Assembly (NCBI RefSeq): GCF_910592395.1
Contig: NC_088308.1
Location: forward strand, 3,348,001-3,412,000
Reading direction: 5' to 3'
DNA length: 64,000 nt
Source of the DNA: Lineus longissimus
Taxonomy: Eukaryota; Nemertea; Pilidiophora; Heteronemertea; Lineidae
Shown: positions 30,501 through 39,290 of the stretch, piece after piece
Numbering within the stretch: the stretch's first letter is position 1
Layout of the letters: each line of letters opens with the position of its first letter
The notes under the pieces: model-generated
Database searches by the model: none
Seen by the model: the letters and a program-made list of their open reading frames with translations, nothing else
What the model was told of the DNA's origin: nothing
Program-made: the position numbers and the translations under genes

Positions 30501-32835
30501 TCAACCAGTGAATCCTTCGGAGCAACTACAACATAAACTGAAAGAAAATGATAACGATTCGTGATTAAAACAGACGATATTGTGTCCCAACAAAAAGGAA
30601 AAGTAGGATATTGATGTATACATTATGATGAAAAGTAGGATATTGATGTATACATTATGATGAAAAGTTGATTTACATGGCTGCAAAGTAGGTTTACTTG
30701 TACATGCACTTGGATACAAAGCTGGTTTACTTGGCTGCAAAGTAGGTTTACTTGTACATGCACTTGGATACAAAGCTGGTTTACTTGGCTGCAAAGTAGG
30801 TTTACTTGTACATGCACTTGGATACAAAGCCGGTTTACTTGGCTGCAAAGTAGGTTTACTTGTACATGCACTTGGATACAAAGCCGGTTTACTTGGCTGC
30901 AAAGTAGGTTTACTTGTACATGCACTTGGATACAAAGCCGGTTTACTTGGTTGCAAAGTAGGTTTACTTGTACATGCACTTGGATACAAAGCCGGTTTAC
31001 TTGGCTGCAAAGTAGGTTTACTTGTACATGCACTTGGATACATAGCCGGTTTACTTGGCTGCAAAGTTGCCCAACGCATTGTCGGGCTTAATTTCGAACC
31101 GGTCAACAGATGACTGCTATCCCAATACACAACAAGAATTACTGTCGTCAAAGGTATTTTCATTAGAAAAGTTGATCAAATTCATGTTCTACAAAAATCT
31201 TTAAAGTGCCACAAAAGATGATTTACTTTGGGCAAGCAATCGTAAATTTGTCAGATTAAAATAAAACCTCCATTACATTATCTATTTCTTTCGCCTCGCG
31301 ACATGCAATACAGAGGGGACCACATCTCTTATAAACGAAGACATGTTTCTAATGAATATGGGGCTCCCTAGAGTTGAAAATCGAGAGGCAAAAGAAATGC
31401 GCCTGGTTAATCTAATCTAGACTTGCTTTGAAAAATTACAGTAACGGGCTTGCGGCCATCTCATCTTGAATTGTTGTGTTCCTTGGCCATGCTAATTTAT
31501 TTGGCCGTTATCGCTTGAGTAATGTATAGATTTGAAGTTGGCGGTATGTCTGTAACATTGTCAGTTAGTGTTGGCAAAGGCCGGATAAGTTTCTTCCTGG
31601 ATTTCATAGTCGCCGCATTTTAGTTTTTTATTCCTCATCACCGCCAACCACAGTACAAGAATCAAAATTTTCTTCTGTTTTGATGTGTGAACATGACCCG
31701 TACTCGCAATGGTGATAAAGGGCAATCGGGACGCCAGGCTAAAGTGACATTCTCATTTTCCTTCGCTATTGCCGTATTTGAACTAATCGTTTACGCCATC
31801 TTTGGTCGCCTGGGTCCTGATAGAATTTGTAACAATGTGTCAATACATTTCCCTGTACATCTCTGTGAACATCTACATCAAGGTTTCAAACAGTTCTGTT
31901 GAAAACCAAGATGGCGCCAGGTCGGTAAATAGGACATTGACCCGTGGCATCATAGTCGATAGAGAATCGACAGTCTGAAACCACATCCCTGGGGGCCACA
32001 TCCGACACACCTATATTGGTAAGCCAATCTCCAGAAAGATTGTCGTGGCAATGTTGGGGCAACATCAAACAAAGGATATAACCCCAGGTATTGGCTATCG
32101 GGATGCATCAGGAATTGACCAAGTTGTACAACTCTTGCGTGGATCAGCAGCTCGAGTGCCCATGTGTGCCCTTTATGACCTTGTCTTGGAGATTATTGCG
32201 GGTTCAGTCCATCATCCTTTTTCTCAGACTTTCCTAACTTCATCACGTGTAATTATTAGTATACACTGTAAGTCTTGTGTATAAATTAACAAGACTTACA
32301 TCTTCAATCCAATGACCTGGATCTCAAGATGGATTGGATCACAACATCCTCATTCTGACGGAAGGAGATAAATTCCCAAACCATTTAAAAATCTCCCGAG
32401 GAATTCTTTTCAAACGTTTTTGAAATTCTAAAATGCAATTATGCACAAAAGAAAACGAGAGCATGGTTGAACAGGTTGTAAATGTGAACGATTCTTTGAT
32501 AAATTGATAAAGACTACTACACGTACAATGTACATGTACTTACTTCTCGTCTTGGCATACGATGACATAATCGCCTCCTTGAACACAGTCGGATTGGCAT
32601 TGTTTTCAAAATATATCTCATGGTTGATGTTCATATTGTTACTTAAGGCTAATTGCCGTAACGTCCGCGTTGTCGTGAGATATTTTGTTTTCTTTTCGGC
32701 AATGATTGAGAAACGGGTCCAGTTGTAGGCCTTGAGAAGGGAGACGATTGATTTTGAAGATTGGAGGATCGAAGGCTCTGTGCGCACGAACGTTGTGGAG
32801 TACGTTCGGTTCGATTCAGGAGCTTCGTTACATTT
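9194..32835 (-). CDS. Gyc76C: Receptor-type guanylate cyclase, Gyc76C/natriuretic receptor class, 5' end missing
   Basis: I placed 21 exons, in transcript order: 32835-32544, 30537-30382, 29910-29735, 27603-27468, 26597-26431, 25598-25505, 24917-24839, 23916-23823, 19471-19304, 17071-16967, 16042-15971, 14873-14705, 14336-14187, 13754-13565, 12002-11862, 11671-11548, 11312-11174, 10733-10629, 10244-10146, 9903-9812 and 9565-9194. Together they give 3,120 nt (1,039 aa plus stop). All junctions are GT-AG with compatible phases. Domain order is extracellular ANF-receptor fold, one membrane helix, kinase homology domain, dimerisation coiled coil, class III cyclase and a Ser/Asp-rich tail. The enzyme would convert GTP to cGMP at the plasma membrane under ligand control. 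Motifs such as [10 protein letters not shown] and DRLGGY recall insect Gyc76C, as I remember it. About 130 N-terminal residues plus the signal peptide were not located. The gene hosts a Harbinger transposon and several repeats in its introns. Confidence 0.94.
9812..11671 (-). CDS. Gyc76C: Receptor cyclase catalytic-domain exons
   Basis: Five exons (11671-11548, 11312-11174, 10733-10629, 10244-10146, 9903-9812) encode most of the class III nucleotide cyclase fold. The metal-binding aspartates are present in YFSDICGFT and ETIGDAYMV. Guanine selectivity is supported by Glu in KVETIGDAY and Cys in [10 protein letters not shown]. The transition-state Asn and Arg are kept in NTCSRMES. The Cys in NTC replaces the Ala usual in NTASRME, and GPCCAGVVG has an extra Cys compared with the common GPVCAGVVG; both are mild departures. 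An active guanylyl cyclase is expected. Confidence 0.93.
10400..10600. mobile_element. MITE-like inverted-repeat element, copy 2 (degenerate)
   Basis: cgaacgacgaag at 10425-10436 pairs with a diverged complement at 10553-10572 (gttcgtactagtcgttcgtt). Flanks resemble those of the 8.1-kb copy on both sides (gttgcgaa on the right, a gat..ct.gg.ag.tttt pattern on the left). It lies in the intron between cyclase exons 10733-10629 and 10244-10146. The boundaries are approximate. Confidence 0.4.
11411..11617. repeat. 77-bp tandem triplication of a cyclase exon end with its splice donor
   Basis: The motif tgacgac..agcagtgaa recurs at 11412, 11489 and 11566, an exact 77-bp period. The copy at 11566 belongs to the functional exon (ending 11548). 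The middle copy is identical over about 72 bp and includes the donor (minus-strand GTAAGACAG). The left copy has several substitutions and lacks the donor. Only the first donor preserves the frame, because 77 is not a multiple of 3. Confidence 0.9.
11862..12002 (-). CDS. Gyc76C: Receptor cyclase dimerisation (coiled-coil) exon
   Basis: This exon encodes [20 protein letters not shown] followed by a charged heptad-like stretch rich in Glu, Arg and Lys, ending at MLPP. This is the linker helix that pairs two receptor chains and transmits the signal to the cyclase heads. The split Met codon at its start and the split Pro codon at its end match the neighbouring exons exactly. Confidence 0.93.
12003..13564. 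other. Intron of the receptor cyclase gene
   Basis: About 1.56 kb between the last kinase-homology exon and the coiled-coil exon. Two loosely similar stretches (around 13060-13130 and 13170-13240, sharing ggtacttt, actctcaa and catggctgta/ctgtaa words) hint at an old duplication. No other gene is seen. Confidence 0.4.
13565..19471 (-). CDS. Gyc76C: Receptor cyclase kinase-homology-domain exons
   Basis: Six exons (19471-19304, 17071-16967, 16042-15971, 14873-14705, 14336-14187, 13754-13565) encode a protein-kinase-like domain. Landmarks in order are [69 protein letters not shown] and a final [10 protein letters not shown]. The catalytic HRD is replaced by HGN and the DFG site reads MFGL, so this is a pseudokinase, as in all membrane guanylate cyclases. 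It would gate the cyclase allosterically rather than phosphorylate. The 72-nt exon at 15971-16042 is the smallest of the gene. Confidence 0.93.
13813..13848. other. Intronic hairpin, 16-bp arms
   Basis: Arms 13813-13828 and 13833-13848 are reverse complements with one mismatch and a 4-nt loop (gctg). The arms contain a run of C facing a run of G (atcgaccccca / tgggggtcgat). It lies in the short intron between exons 14187 and 13754 and could fold in the pre-mRNA. Confidence 0.6.
14874..15970. other. Intron of the receptor cyclase gene
   Basis: No gene or clear repeat. A plus-strand frame near 15120-15160 contains the short string TPGPDGG, which recalls a LINE reverse-transcriptase motif but lacks any supporting context. 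Confidence 0.35.
16340..16540. repeat. Cluster of GGTCA/TGACC palindromes
   Basis: Within 200 bp of an intron there are two near-perfect palindromes: attggtca-ct-tgaccaat at 16373-16390 and aagttggtca-aa-tgaccaactt at 16513-16534. Many further gtca and tgac words lie between them. Half-sites of this kind resemble nuclear-receptor elements, but a decayed tandem repeat is equally possible. Confidence 0.5.
17072..19303. other. Large intron of the receptor cyclase gene
   Basis: About 2.2 kb between two kinase-homology exons. A plus-strand open frame of 125 codons at 17785-18162 matches nothing I recognise and has no clear coding character. Nothing else stands out. Confidence 0.4.
19472..20209. 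other. Intron sequence left of the Harbinger element
   Basis: Host intron DNA between exon 19471-19304 and the transposon. No gene, RNA or repeat is recognised. Confidence 0.4.
20210..20214. repeat. Left flanking direct repeat TATTA (candidate target-site duplication)
   Basis: TATTA immediately precedes the left inverted repeat and is repeated directly after the right one at 23494-23498. PIF/Harbinger elements normally duplicate only TWA (3 bp), so either the duplication is 5 bp here or the target happened to extend the match. Confidence 0.7.
20215..20263 (+). repeat. Left terminal inverted repeat of the Harbinger element
   Basis: Starts gagagtattcgcacc, identical for 15 nt to the reverse complement of the right end. 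Similarity resumes at acgactacatttag after a diverged middle with small indels. Confidence 0.85.
20888..22034 (+). CDS. Harbinger-encoded Myb/SANT-like DNA-binding protein, 3 exons
   Basis: Predicted exons 20888-21156, 21458-21702 and 21841-22034 give 235 aa with GT-AG introns and consistent phases. Residues 20-88 form a Myb/trihelix-like domain with spaced aromatic and hydrophobic residues ([44 protein letters not shown]). The middle is acidic and Gln/Glu-rich. The C-terminal third has a basic KKRRTD patch, a likely nuclear signal, then a charged helix rich in Glu, Lys and Met that could form a coiled coil. In PIF/Harbinger elements the second protein binds the transposon ends and brings the nuclease into the nucleus. 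The gene runs towards the nuclease gene, with 118 bp between the two stop codons. The domain name is assigned by pattern. Confidence 0.85.
22153..23205 (-). CDS. HARBI1-like DDE nuclease (Harbinger transposase)
   Basis: One uninterrupted 350-aa frame, the usual length for HARBI1-type nucleases (about 350 aa). The DDE triad is complete: D167 in GFVDGT, D249 in IYGDPAYP and E286 in CVEWEFG. Other family landmarks are the helix-turn-helix-like N-terminal region ([28 protein letters not shown]) and [20 protein letters not shown]. It would cut and join transposon ends at T/A-rich targets together with the Myb-like partner. It opens MDLLQM; a second Met six codons in could also start. Because it lies inside intact inverted repeats it is a transposon gene rather than the single-copy domesticated HARBI1, and no damage is visible. 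Confidence 0.95.
   Translation of the reverse strand: MDLLQMAVEEEDEDLLYILFHDRPQERAITYDPQWPRFNLDELTDDQSWFNFRFRKEELYRLYRLLGLPDVITVTNRCTCSGLDALCMVLRRFSYPNRLSDLERFFGRPASTMSMVINETISLLYNTHAHRLRTLDNPWLGPAQLQIYADQIHAKGAPLLNCIGFVDGTVRPICRPTRHQRVCYNGHKRIHAIKFQSVVIPNGLITHLYGPLEGRRHDCALLRMSGLMEQMEARDLTDRNGLPFAIYGDPAYPIRRYLSSPFRGANLCAAEEEFNRRMSSVRQCVEWEFGNLVQNYAFLDFRKNLKVLLSPVAKYYLVGAILVNCRTCVYGNQTSQYFQLDPPTLENYLA
23445..23493 (-). repeat. Right terminal inverted repeat of the Harbinger element
   Basis: Ends ggtgcgaatactctc, the exact complement of the left 15 nt. Similarity continues inward through ctaaatgtagtcgt. TATTA follows at 23494-23498. Confidence 0.85.
23620..23680. repeat. Three short tandem units of about 20 bp
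   Basis: agtcgtttcg..aaatcgt repeats three times (agtcgtttcgaccaaatcgt, then a variant with ctgc, then aatcgtttcgttcc). It lies in host intron just right of the Harbinger element. Confidence 0.6.
23823..24917 (-). CDS. Gyc76C: Receptor cyclase transmembrane and juxtamembrane exons
   Basis: Exon 24917-24839 encodes a single hydrophobic helix ([17 protein letters not shown], preceded by DITIMIVSG). Exon 23916-23823 follows in phase and gives [20 protein letters not shown], the conserved juxtamembrane segment with the paired Trp residues. The small exon sizes and the split Arg codon at the membrane border are internally consistent. The next intron (4.35 kb) carries the Harbinger insertion. Confidence 0.92.
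25505..32835 (-). CDS. Gyc76C: Receptor cyclase extracellular ligand-binding exons
   Basis: Six exons (32835-32544, 30537-30382, 29910-29735, 27603-27468, 26597-26431, 25598-25505) encode about 340 residues of the periplasmic-binding-like ANF-receptor fold. Landmarks are [20 protein letters not shown] with [61 protein letters not shown] and the membrane-proximal [12 protein letters not shown]. Several N-glycosylation sequons (NRT, NWT, NST, NYT) are present. The domain opens at KCNEAPES; families of this type have roughly 130 more residues and a signal peptide upstream, which are not recognised in this window. The ligand is unknown. Confidence 0.9.
26852..26898. other. Intronic inverted repeat, 11-bp perfect arms
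   Basis: agtagtattag (26852-26862) and ctaatactact (26888-26898) are exact complements around a 25-nt loop that itself contains gaccctgggtc. It sits in an intron and its function is unknown. Confidence 0.55.
27604..29734. other. Intron of the receptor cyclase gene
   Basis: About 2.1 kb between extracellular exons. No gene or repeat family recognised. Confidence 0.4.
30598..30663. repeat. Two tandem copies of a 32-bp unit
   Basis: aaaagtaggatattgatgta plus tacattatgatg is repeated twice back to back, immediately before the 54-bp minisatellite. The copies are identical. Confidence 0.8.
30669..31068. repeat. 54-bp minisatellite, about 7 copies
   Basis: The unit reads ggtttacttggctgcaaagt then aggtttacttgtacatgcac then ttggatacaaagcc. 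It recurs with only scattered changes (gct/gcc, gct/gtt). Each unit holds two half-copies of ggtttacttg. Because 54 is a multiple of 3, the minus strand shows open frames of 18-residue repeats (unit beginning [18 protein letters not shown]). The tract lies in the intron between receptor cyclase exons 32544 and 30537, about 130 bp from the latter, and the real exon uses another frame, so the repeat protein is judged an artefact. Confidence 0.92.
31100..32543. other. Rest of a receptor cyclase intron; unassigned short frames
   Basis: Plus-strand open frames at 31687-31902 (71 aa, with a hydrophobic stretch [17 protein letters not shown]) and 32045-32284 (79 aa) match no family known to me. Both lie within the intron and lack splice or promoter context. 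Confidence 0.3.
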
Positions 32836-32977
32836 CTGAAAAGATATGAGATAACGAACAGTCATAATTGGGTAGATCATATTTGAGATTACTGGAAAGG
32901 AATGGTCAATTTAATGACTGATGAGTTGACCCGACAGGGTAATCACTAAACAAGTTTCAACTTTGTTTGATGACAAC

Positions 32978-33037
<60 letters not shown>
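32978..33037. repeat. (GAT)20 microsatellite
   Basis: Twenty uninterrupted gat units, 60 bp. It lies just upstream of the first identified receptor cyclase exon (minus strand). Confidence 0.95.
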
Positions 33038-33038
<1 letters not shown>

Positions 33039-34890
33039 ATAAAGCCGCACCATTATTCTCTATTTTCAAATTACTGCCGATGAGGTAGAACTGAGTCAAA
33101 ATGGATTTTAAGGCAAAAAGATAACAATTTGCAAGAGAAAAGTGAGCGTTTTGAATAATCGCTGGAACGCAAAACAGAAGGGACGAATCTATCTTCTGTC
33201 ATTAAGGGATAAAATCTACAGCAGGAGACGACTTTTAAGGTGCCTATACTGTTTATGGCGTCTGTTCTCAATAAAGTATTCATAAACGCATTCTGACGAC
33301 GTTAACGCGCCCAACGCATTTCAAGTTTCAGCCTATAGACATGACTGATATCATCAACATGATCAATCGATCCTAGCGAAAAGTTTAATTCCACCCGCCT
33401 TTGTAAGTCGTCAAATAAGGCGACACCGTCAGACATATCACCCCAAGGATTATGAACCTATTATTACGTGCCATCCATCATGTAGACAAACAATCACCAG
33501 CCCGCAAGCAAACCCTCACCAATCTAACGGGGAGATTAAAGACAGGGCTTGACAGAAGCCATATTTCACAGGGACATCGATTCAACTTCCTTCTTAAGGC
33601 AAGTATGTTTTGTACGTGACTGTTGTCGGCAAGGAGAGAGTGCGAGTGCCGCGACACTATGCCGAGGTTGCAGCTGATTCTCTTGGCCCCAATCCAGTCC
33701 ACCTCGTTCCCAGGCTCCCAAATTCTCGCAGCAAGTAAAATGTGTAGCACAGGTTTTGTTTATTCGGGATGATAGCATACGAATCCTTTGATTCACGCAT
33801 CCGCCAGTCGTTCATACCGCTACAATTTGTAAATAAAACACCACTAAGATTGCGTCGATGTAGCTGTCCCACCCAACAAACCTTCACCAGTGGCTTGAAA
33901 TATTGATAAATGGTAAGTCAGCCGGAGACTGATCCTCATAATATCAATGTGCCCCATTCACGGATAACTTTCATTAGTCTCTAAAGCTAAACGGATTGGA
34001 AACATAAGATAAGCAATAAGTCAAGACTTTTTATAAACCAAATCATAGAATTTAACCGCAAAAAAGTATCAGTTCGGTGGTGTAATAAACTTTCATATCA
34101 GAAAATGCACCTGTAGAAATTAATCACGCAAAAACTCTTTCAGGCATCCAACACGCTATCATTTAAATTTGTTTTTAGCTCCAATTAATTCAGAAACGGA
34201 AATCAGTCATGAAATAATGATGCTTGCGAGCTCAATGGCATAGTAAAAAGCAGAAAGTTTCTTCCATCCGTTGGCAATCTTTTAATAATTCAAGAAGGTA
34301 AATTCATGATGTCAAATCAATATTTCGAGGTAAATATTCATAACAGCTTTAAGCGGAAATAAAATCCGGTCGTGCTCGCCAACCAGCCATGTTAACGTTG
34401 ATTTAATTGCTTTGTACTCCGTAACTATCTATTCATCCTGAGATTCAGTTAATTTTCATCCTGGTTTATTGCATCAAATATCGAGAGACGGAGTGTATTG
34501 AAAACCACTGGATATACGAGGATGCTAAGTTGATTACCTAATATCATCTCTGCTGGAGTTGTACTTCACTCCCGTTGAATCACACACCACGCTTTTAGGT
34601 GAGCCTCGCCGCAAAGTGAGATAGAATACGTCTGAATTCGAAGAAGCCGCCAATGCCTCGATGCAACGCTGAAAACCTCGCTTTTTGCGTAACGAAATTA
34701 CGGTTACAGCAGAATTTGACTATGGTATGACGCGTAGAATGATTAGAAAATTACAATTTATACCATACAACTATATCGATTTCAGCACTTCAAAACTAAT
34801 CCCAACAAAGCGGATTATCATCAGGTTCCCGATCGTCTGGTAATCAAAGACGGAAGACAACAGATAAACAGTATTCAGTTAGGCTACTAC
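33038..34890. other. Non-coding stretch upstream of the first identified cyclase exon
   Basis: The missing N-terminal exons of the receptor could be here or further right. I found no minus-strand exon with the expected ligand-domain pattern. Overlapping minus-strand frames at 33478-33887 match nothing I know. Confidence 0.3.
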
Positions 34891-34895
34891 CAGCC

Positions 34896-34959
34896 ACCCT
34901 GAGGAAATCAGGGGTGCAGGGCCAGAGAAGCGAACATTAACCCCTGATTTCCTCAGGGT
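34896..34959. other. Perfect 20-bp hairpin
   Basis: Arms 34896-34915 (accctgaggaaatcaggggt) and 34940-34959 are exact reverse complements around a 24-nt loop. Each arm also contains its own cctga/tcagg symmetry. The size would suit a small hairpin RNA or a tiny MITE core. No coding frame is present. Confidence 0.75.
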
Positions 34960-37900
34960 GACTATCAGCATGAATGAAAATTCGTTCCATCATATCACCG
35001 GATTCTATTATACTTCTTCATATCCCTCAGTGGCATTTTCAATATACATAAACTAATTATCTTTCATAACAAACTCAAAGGCTTTCAGAAATTTCTTTCT
35101 TCTTTGCAGCCAAGAACAACAAAGTATTGGTTTACACCATTTTGACGGAAAGTGTCGAGGCCAAGCGTAAATTCCTTTGCCTTAGGAATAACGTGTATCA
35201 TACGCATTCTCCTTAAATCAGGTCGAGAGGAATTGTTGCCATAAATAATAAAAAAATATCAATTAAACAGATTGAAAGATTCATTGAAATATTCTTCCCT
35301 GATGAAAAACATAAACGCATCTGATATTTCAATGATGTAGTGGCCTGATCTTTGTACCACGCTGTATTCACATCGTCATCATTAAAAGGGACAAACGCTT
35401 TTTCCACGGGACATTTAAGACTGCTACACCGGTAAATTGAAGTTTCAAGCCAGAAAACGGTACTTTCGAGTGTCAGGAAAGCTGATAATGTCATCCACAA
35501 CTCAAGAGTGACAGGAAACCAGCTTGATGCAGCAAGTAATGTCATTAGGCTGGTTTTACCATCAAGTACCCCGATTGATTACCTCGGCAGGAAATGACCA
35601 AGACGTCAGGCGTGGTTGGGATTCTCAATACGCTATGTTGGTCTTCTGAAGCCGTGTCGATGTGATGGTGTAATTATTGGTATCGGAATCAATTTCCTAA
35701 GGCATCAGTCACTGGTCCCGCGATCAACTCCATAACTAATTGAAAATGCTCATGCAGATTGAGGTATAGTGTCGCTTCTTCAAGTTTGAGAGGTTGGGCA
35801 GAAACATAAATGAAGCATGAAAATTCAAGTTCACTAATTTTCAACTTTTTCAACGAATACGGTATGCCGAAAGTGAATCAAGGATACTCAAAAGCTATAA
35901 GAGTCTTTATTATGATTTCTAATTGTCTCACAAAGAGAAAATAACGTGATCATATACTTCCATCTGCGAGCTCATATTTTCCATCAGGAGCTTGTACCGC
36001 AAAGCATGTTAACGCGAACGAACTAATGAGAGTATAAGTCACGAAATCACCAATAAAACCTTGCCATGTTTCAGTTCTGAGTGCTGTCATGCCGCAACTC
36101 CTTTTATCAGAGCAAACAGTTAACTTTGAAGTGTGTTTTTAATATCAATGCTAATATACATGTGCTTTCGCTACCTTGAAATCAATTAAAGTGTCAATAA
36201 AACTAAGAATGCTGAGTGGAATAAATGATCATGGATACACAAACTCCGGAGCCGGCGCCAATCGCGTCCTGGAATCTTTAAACAAATGTTTTTCTATGTT
36301 TCCACATAACAGGGGATTTAACTGAAAAACATGTCACGACGCTCTGCTACCATGTCACCAGCCGTCATATATTGTGAATTATGTAAAGACTTTTGCTGAT
36401 TACGGTATTTTACCGATACTAATATACATGTACGTATGTATATACGTATGTACGTACGTATGGATTAAGACGTCTCGGAACATCATACTTATAAGGGAAA
36501 GATCCCCGGTTCCGACACACCGGCCACTTTGAAGATAACCGTATTGACTTCTCGTAAGAAACGATCACACCATGGAATGAACCGTGAACCAAATATAATG
36601 AACAGCTGGGAACCAGGGAACTAGACTAGCGGCTAGGCCAAGTGATCTCATGCATGGTCAATGTCTTTGATGTAGAGGACAGCAGAGAGGATCAATCACA
36701 CCGTTGGGGCTACTTAAAAACACACTATCAAAGGACTAGTGTTCGATTAAGATATTTCAGATCATTTATAGTGACATTGGATTGGTTTCGGAGGTACATG
36801 TATATATGCATAGAAGAATCATAATTCATTAAGATTTTCAATTTTGAGAATAAATACGTATACCAAACAAATTACGCATATACCGCAATTAACAATTTAT
36901 TATGCGCTACTTTCGAAGTGATTAACTGACAATGACGCATTGTTCCTTTGGGACGAATACCAAATTGTTGGAAGGATTACGATTATAGTCTCATCCATCT
37001 CAATTAAGTGCCCGATTGGACACCGCTGATTTCAAGAATCCACCAAACTGAGGATGAATATCCTATTTTCGACTCAATCATCTCATTGACATTTTGATAC
37101 CGGATTGGGACGCTGGAAGTGTTCAATGCCTTATTGTGATAAAGTGGTTTAATAAGTAAAGATAAGTAAATTGAAATCCGATTTTCGATTATATACGAAT
37201 TTCCAATGAATAAACTGGTTAATATGCATATGAAAATCACGGTGGATTGGTTCAACGCCTCATTAAAAGAAGTGATAGATAAATTGAAATCCGATGAGTC
37301 AACTGCCCGCTTAGGTTGAAATAGGCTTGGCTTAAGTATGGCCCGGCTGCTCATTCGGCGTTAGCGGTAAACTTCGGCGTTGAGTCCTAACCGACGCTTC
37401 TTTATTGTAAATGTCTTAGAATTAACTGAGCACTTAGCTGAACTAACGCTGGCATTGCCTCTAACGCTGATTGAGCAACTGGATCTGATGGGAATTCCTT
37501 GTCTCGTTTATTATGTCATATCGGAGTTGTGTCCGCCGCATTTGCGTTGCATCTGCTTCCAAACGCCCTGTATATCACATCTGATACGACATTTATAGCC
37601 CATGAAGTAAATCAACCCTTCTCAAAGAAGTACTCAGTCAAGTAAGCATCTCACCTTCTCACCTGGTGTTTATTGATGCTTTTTCCAATTGTGGTCTTGT
37701 GGAATGAGTTAATATTCAGAAATACAAACCCATCCCGTTCAGAACCACATATTTGTTTGCTTTTCATAAAAAAAACAATCAGCTTCAATTAGCACATCCT
37801 TATGACCTCAAAACACCTGAAATAAGAGCAATTTCCGTCGACGATGATGCACTTGGCAAACGAAGAGCCCCACCTGTTTCCAAATGACTCATTTAGATTA

Positions 37901-38780
37901 CTTTGGCGGCCTTGCCGAATGAGGGAAACATCAACGTGACAACACATAATGATACTTATCGATGTTCATGACATTCCCACGTGGAATTCACTTATTTTTC
38001 CCAACCACATGGCGACAGCGCTGTGATCAGTACCCCAGGGTTCAACTCACATATTAGAGATTCATGTCGAACTCACCTAAGCAGTGATTTCTCTCCCAGT
38101 ATCTTTCCGTCATTAGCAGATGGGGTTCGATTCGAAGCAGTCATCACTGCCATTAGGACAATGCCTTCAATCATTTCAGGGAGCTTTTACATGTTTAGAC
38201 AACTCATAATTTACTGATTGAACTCATCAATGACCAATATGTTCGTCTGCTGATATAAAGAACCAGAATATTATCCAATTACATCAGGTGTCGGTGGAAA
38301 AAATATAGTCCTCGGGAGGTGATTGCCCACTTGATGGTCTTGCCAACGAGTTAGAGGTGTCAACACCCTGGTCAATCATGACACCCTCGATGTCCTCAAT
38401 CGGTGATTTACATTGACGACAGACGACCCGTGTTTATAACCTCACGGGGCTTGTCCCCAACATTTTGGATCGGATGTGCACTGACCTAGACTAGCAGTTT
38501 GTCTGGTAGAGATCTGCGCATGCACACGGGGTGCCTCGGTGCCTCCTCCAATATCTGTACGAGCGCTGATTGGCGGAAAGTAATCTCGTGACTGGCAAAT
38601 GAAATATCAAATAACGGAGACAGCACACTCTGATTGGCCTAACTATACTCTCCCATTCAAAACGTTTTCAGACTCGTTTCAGTCTTCATTCATTTCCACT
38701 GTCTCCAATCAACACTTGCCTGTCTGCATTTCGTAGACAGATTAAACAATTCAGGTGCCTCCAACATATTACCGTGGAAT
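34960..38780. other. Intergenic or large-intron DNA, no gene recognised
   Basis: A minus-strand frame of 110 codons at 35213-35545 has no family match. An alternating purine-pyrimidine run of tacgtatg/tatacgtatg words lies at 36424-36462. Nothing else stands out. Confidence 0.35.
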
Positions 38781-38794
38781 AGTTACATGTAGGA

Positions 38795-39290
38795 TCATGA
38801 GACAGCCATTTGGAAGATGCGCCATCCGTGATATCCACAAAAAGATCCGATCACATATTTCGCTACTTAGCAAGTACATGTAGTTGAAATGGATGCAAAT
38901 GACAGTTTGTCTCTGCGCAGGTCTTTGTTTCGGTCAAGACTATTGTTTGACCGAGAGTCTCTTGAATACGAAATAAGTACGGTGGTCGCCGCGGCCATAA
39001 GATCAACCACAAAATGTTCTGCCGAATTGAATAGACATTATCAGACGTGACAGACAGTTGGAAGATGCGCGATATGCACACAATCATATGAACATCCATG
39101 ACAGGTTCCTTATCGCATATATATGAGTATTACGCCATTCAGCAAATAGTTGAAATAAATGCATATGACACTTTGTCAGCCAAGGGATTTGTTTTTCTCA
39201 CGTTTTGTAGTCGGATGGATGTGTTTGGCTGAGAGACGAAATAATTGCATTGGACATCGTGGTCATAAGTATGATTCCACCAACCCGGTC
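38795..39290. repeat. Diverged tandem duplication, period about 248 bp
   Basis: The first copy (about 38797-39010) and second copy (about 39045-39290) share tggaagatgcg, tagttgaaat.gatgcaaatgac, tttgtct, gagagacgaaata-like and ggtcgccg/ggtcataag words in the same order. The copies are well diverged, so the duplication is old. No coding content was found. Confidence 0.6.

Noticed and set aside
30501-31163. Minus-strand 220-codon frame encoding an 18-residue repeat protein (unit starting [12 protein letters not shown])
   Set aside because: It is translation of the 54-bp minisatellite. A second frame of the same strand is equally open, and the neighbouring receptor exon uses a different frame.
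35213-35545. 110-codon minus-strand frame considered as a missing receptor exon
   Set aside because: It lacks the ligand-domain patterns expected of the missing exons and has no matching acceptor and donor pair.
38077-38174. Possible signal-peptide exon of the receptor on the minus strand (starts MIEGIVLMAVMTAS, ends at a good donor)
   Set aside because: The hydrophobic stretch is short and no exon linking it to 32835 was found. Any 31-kb region offers such chance candidates.
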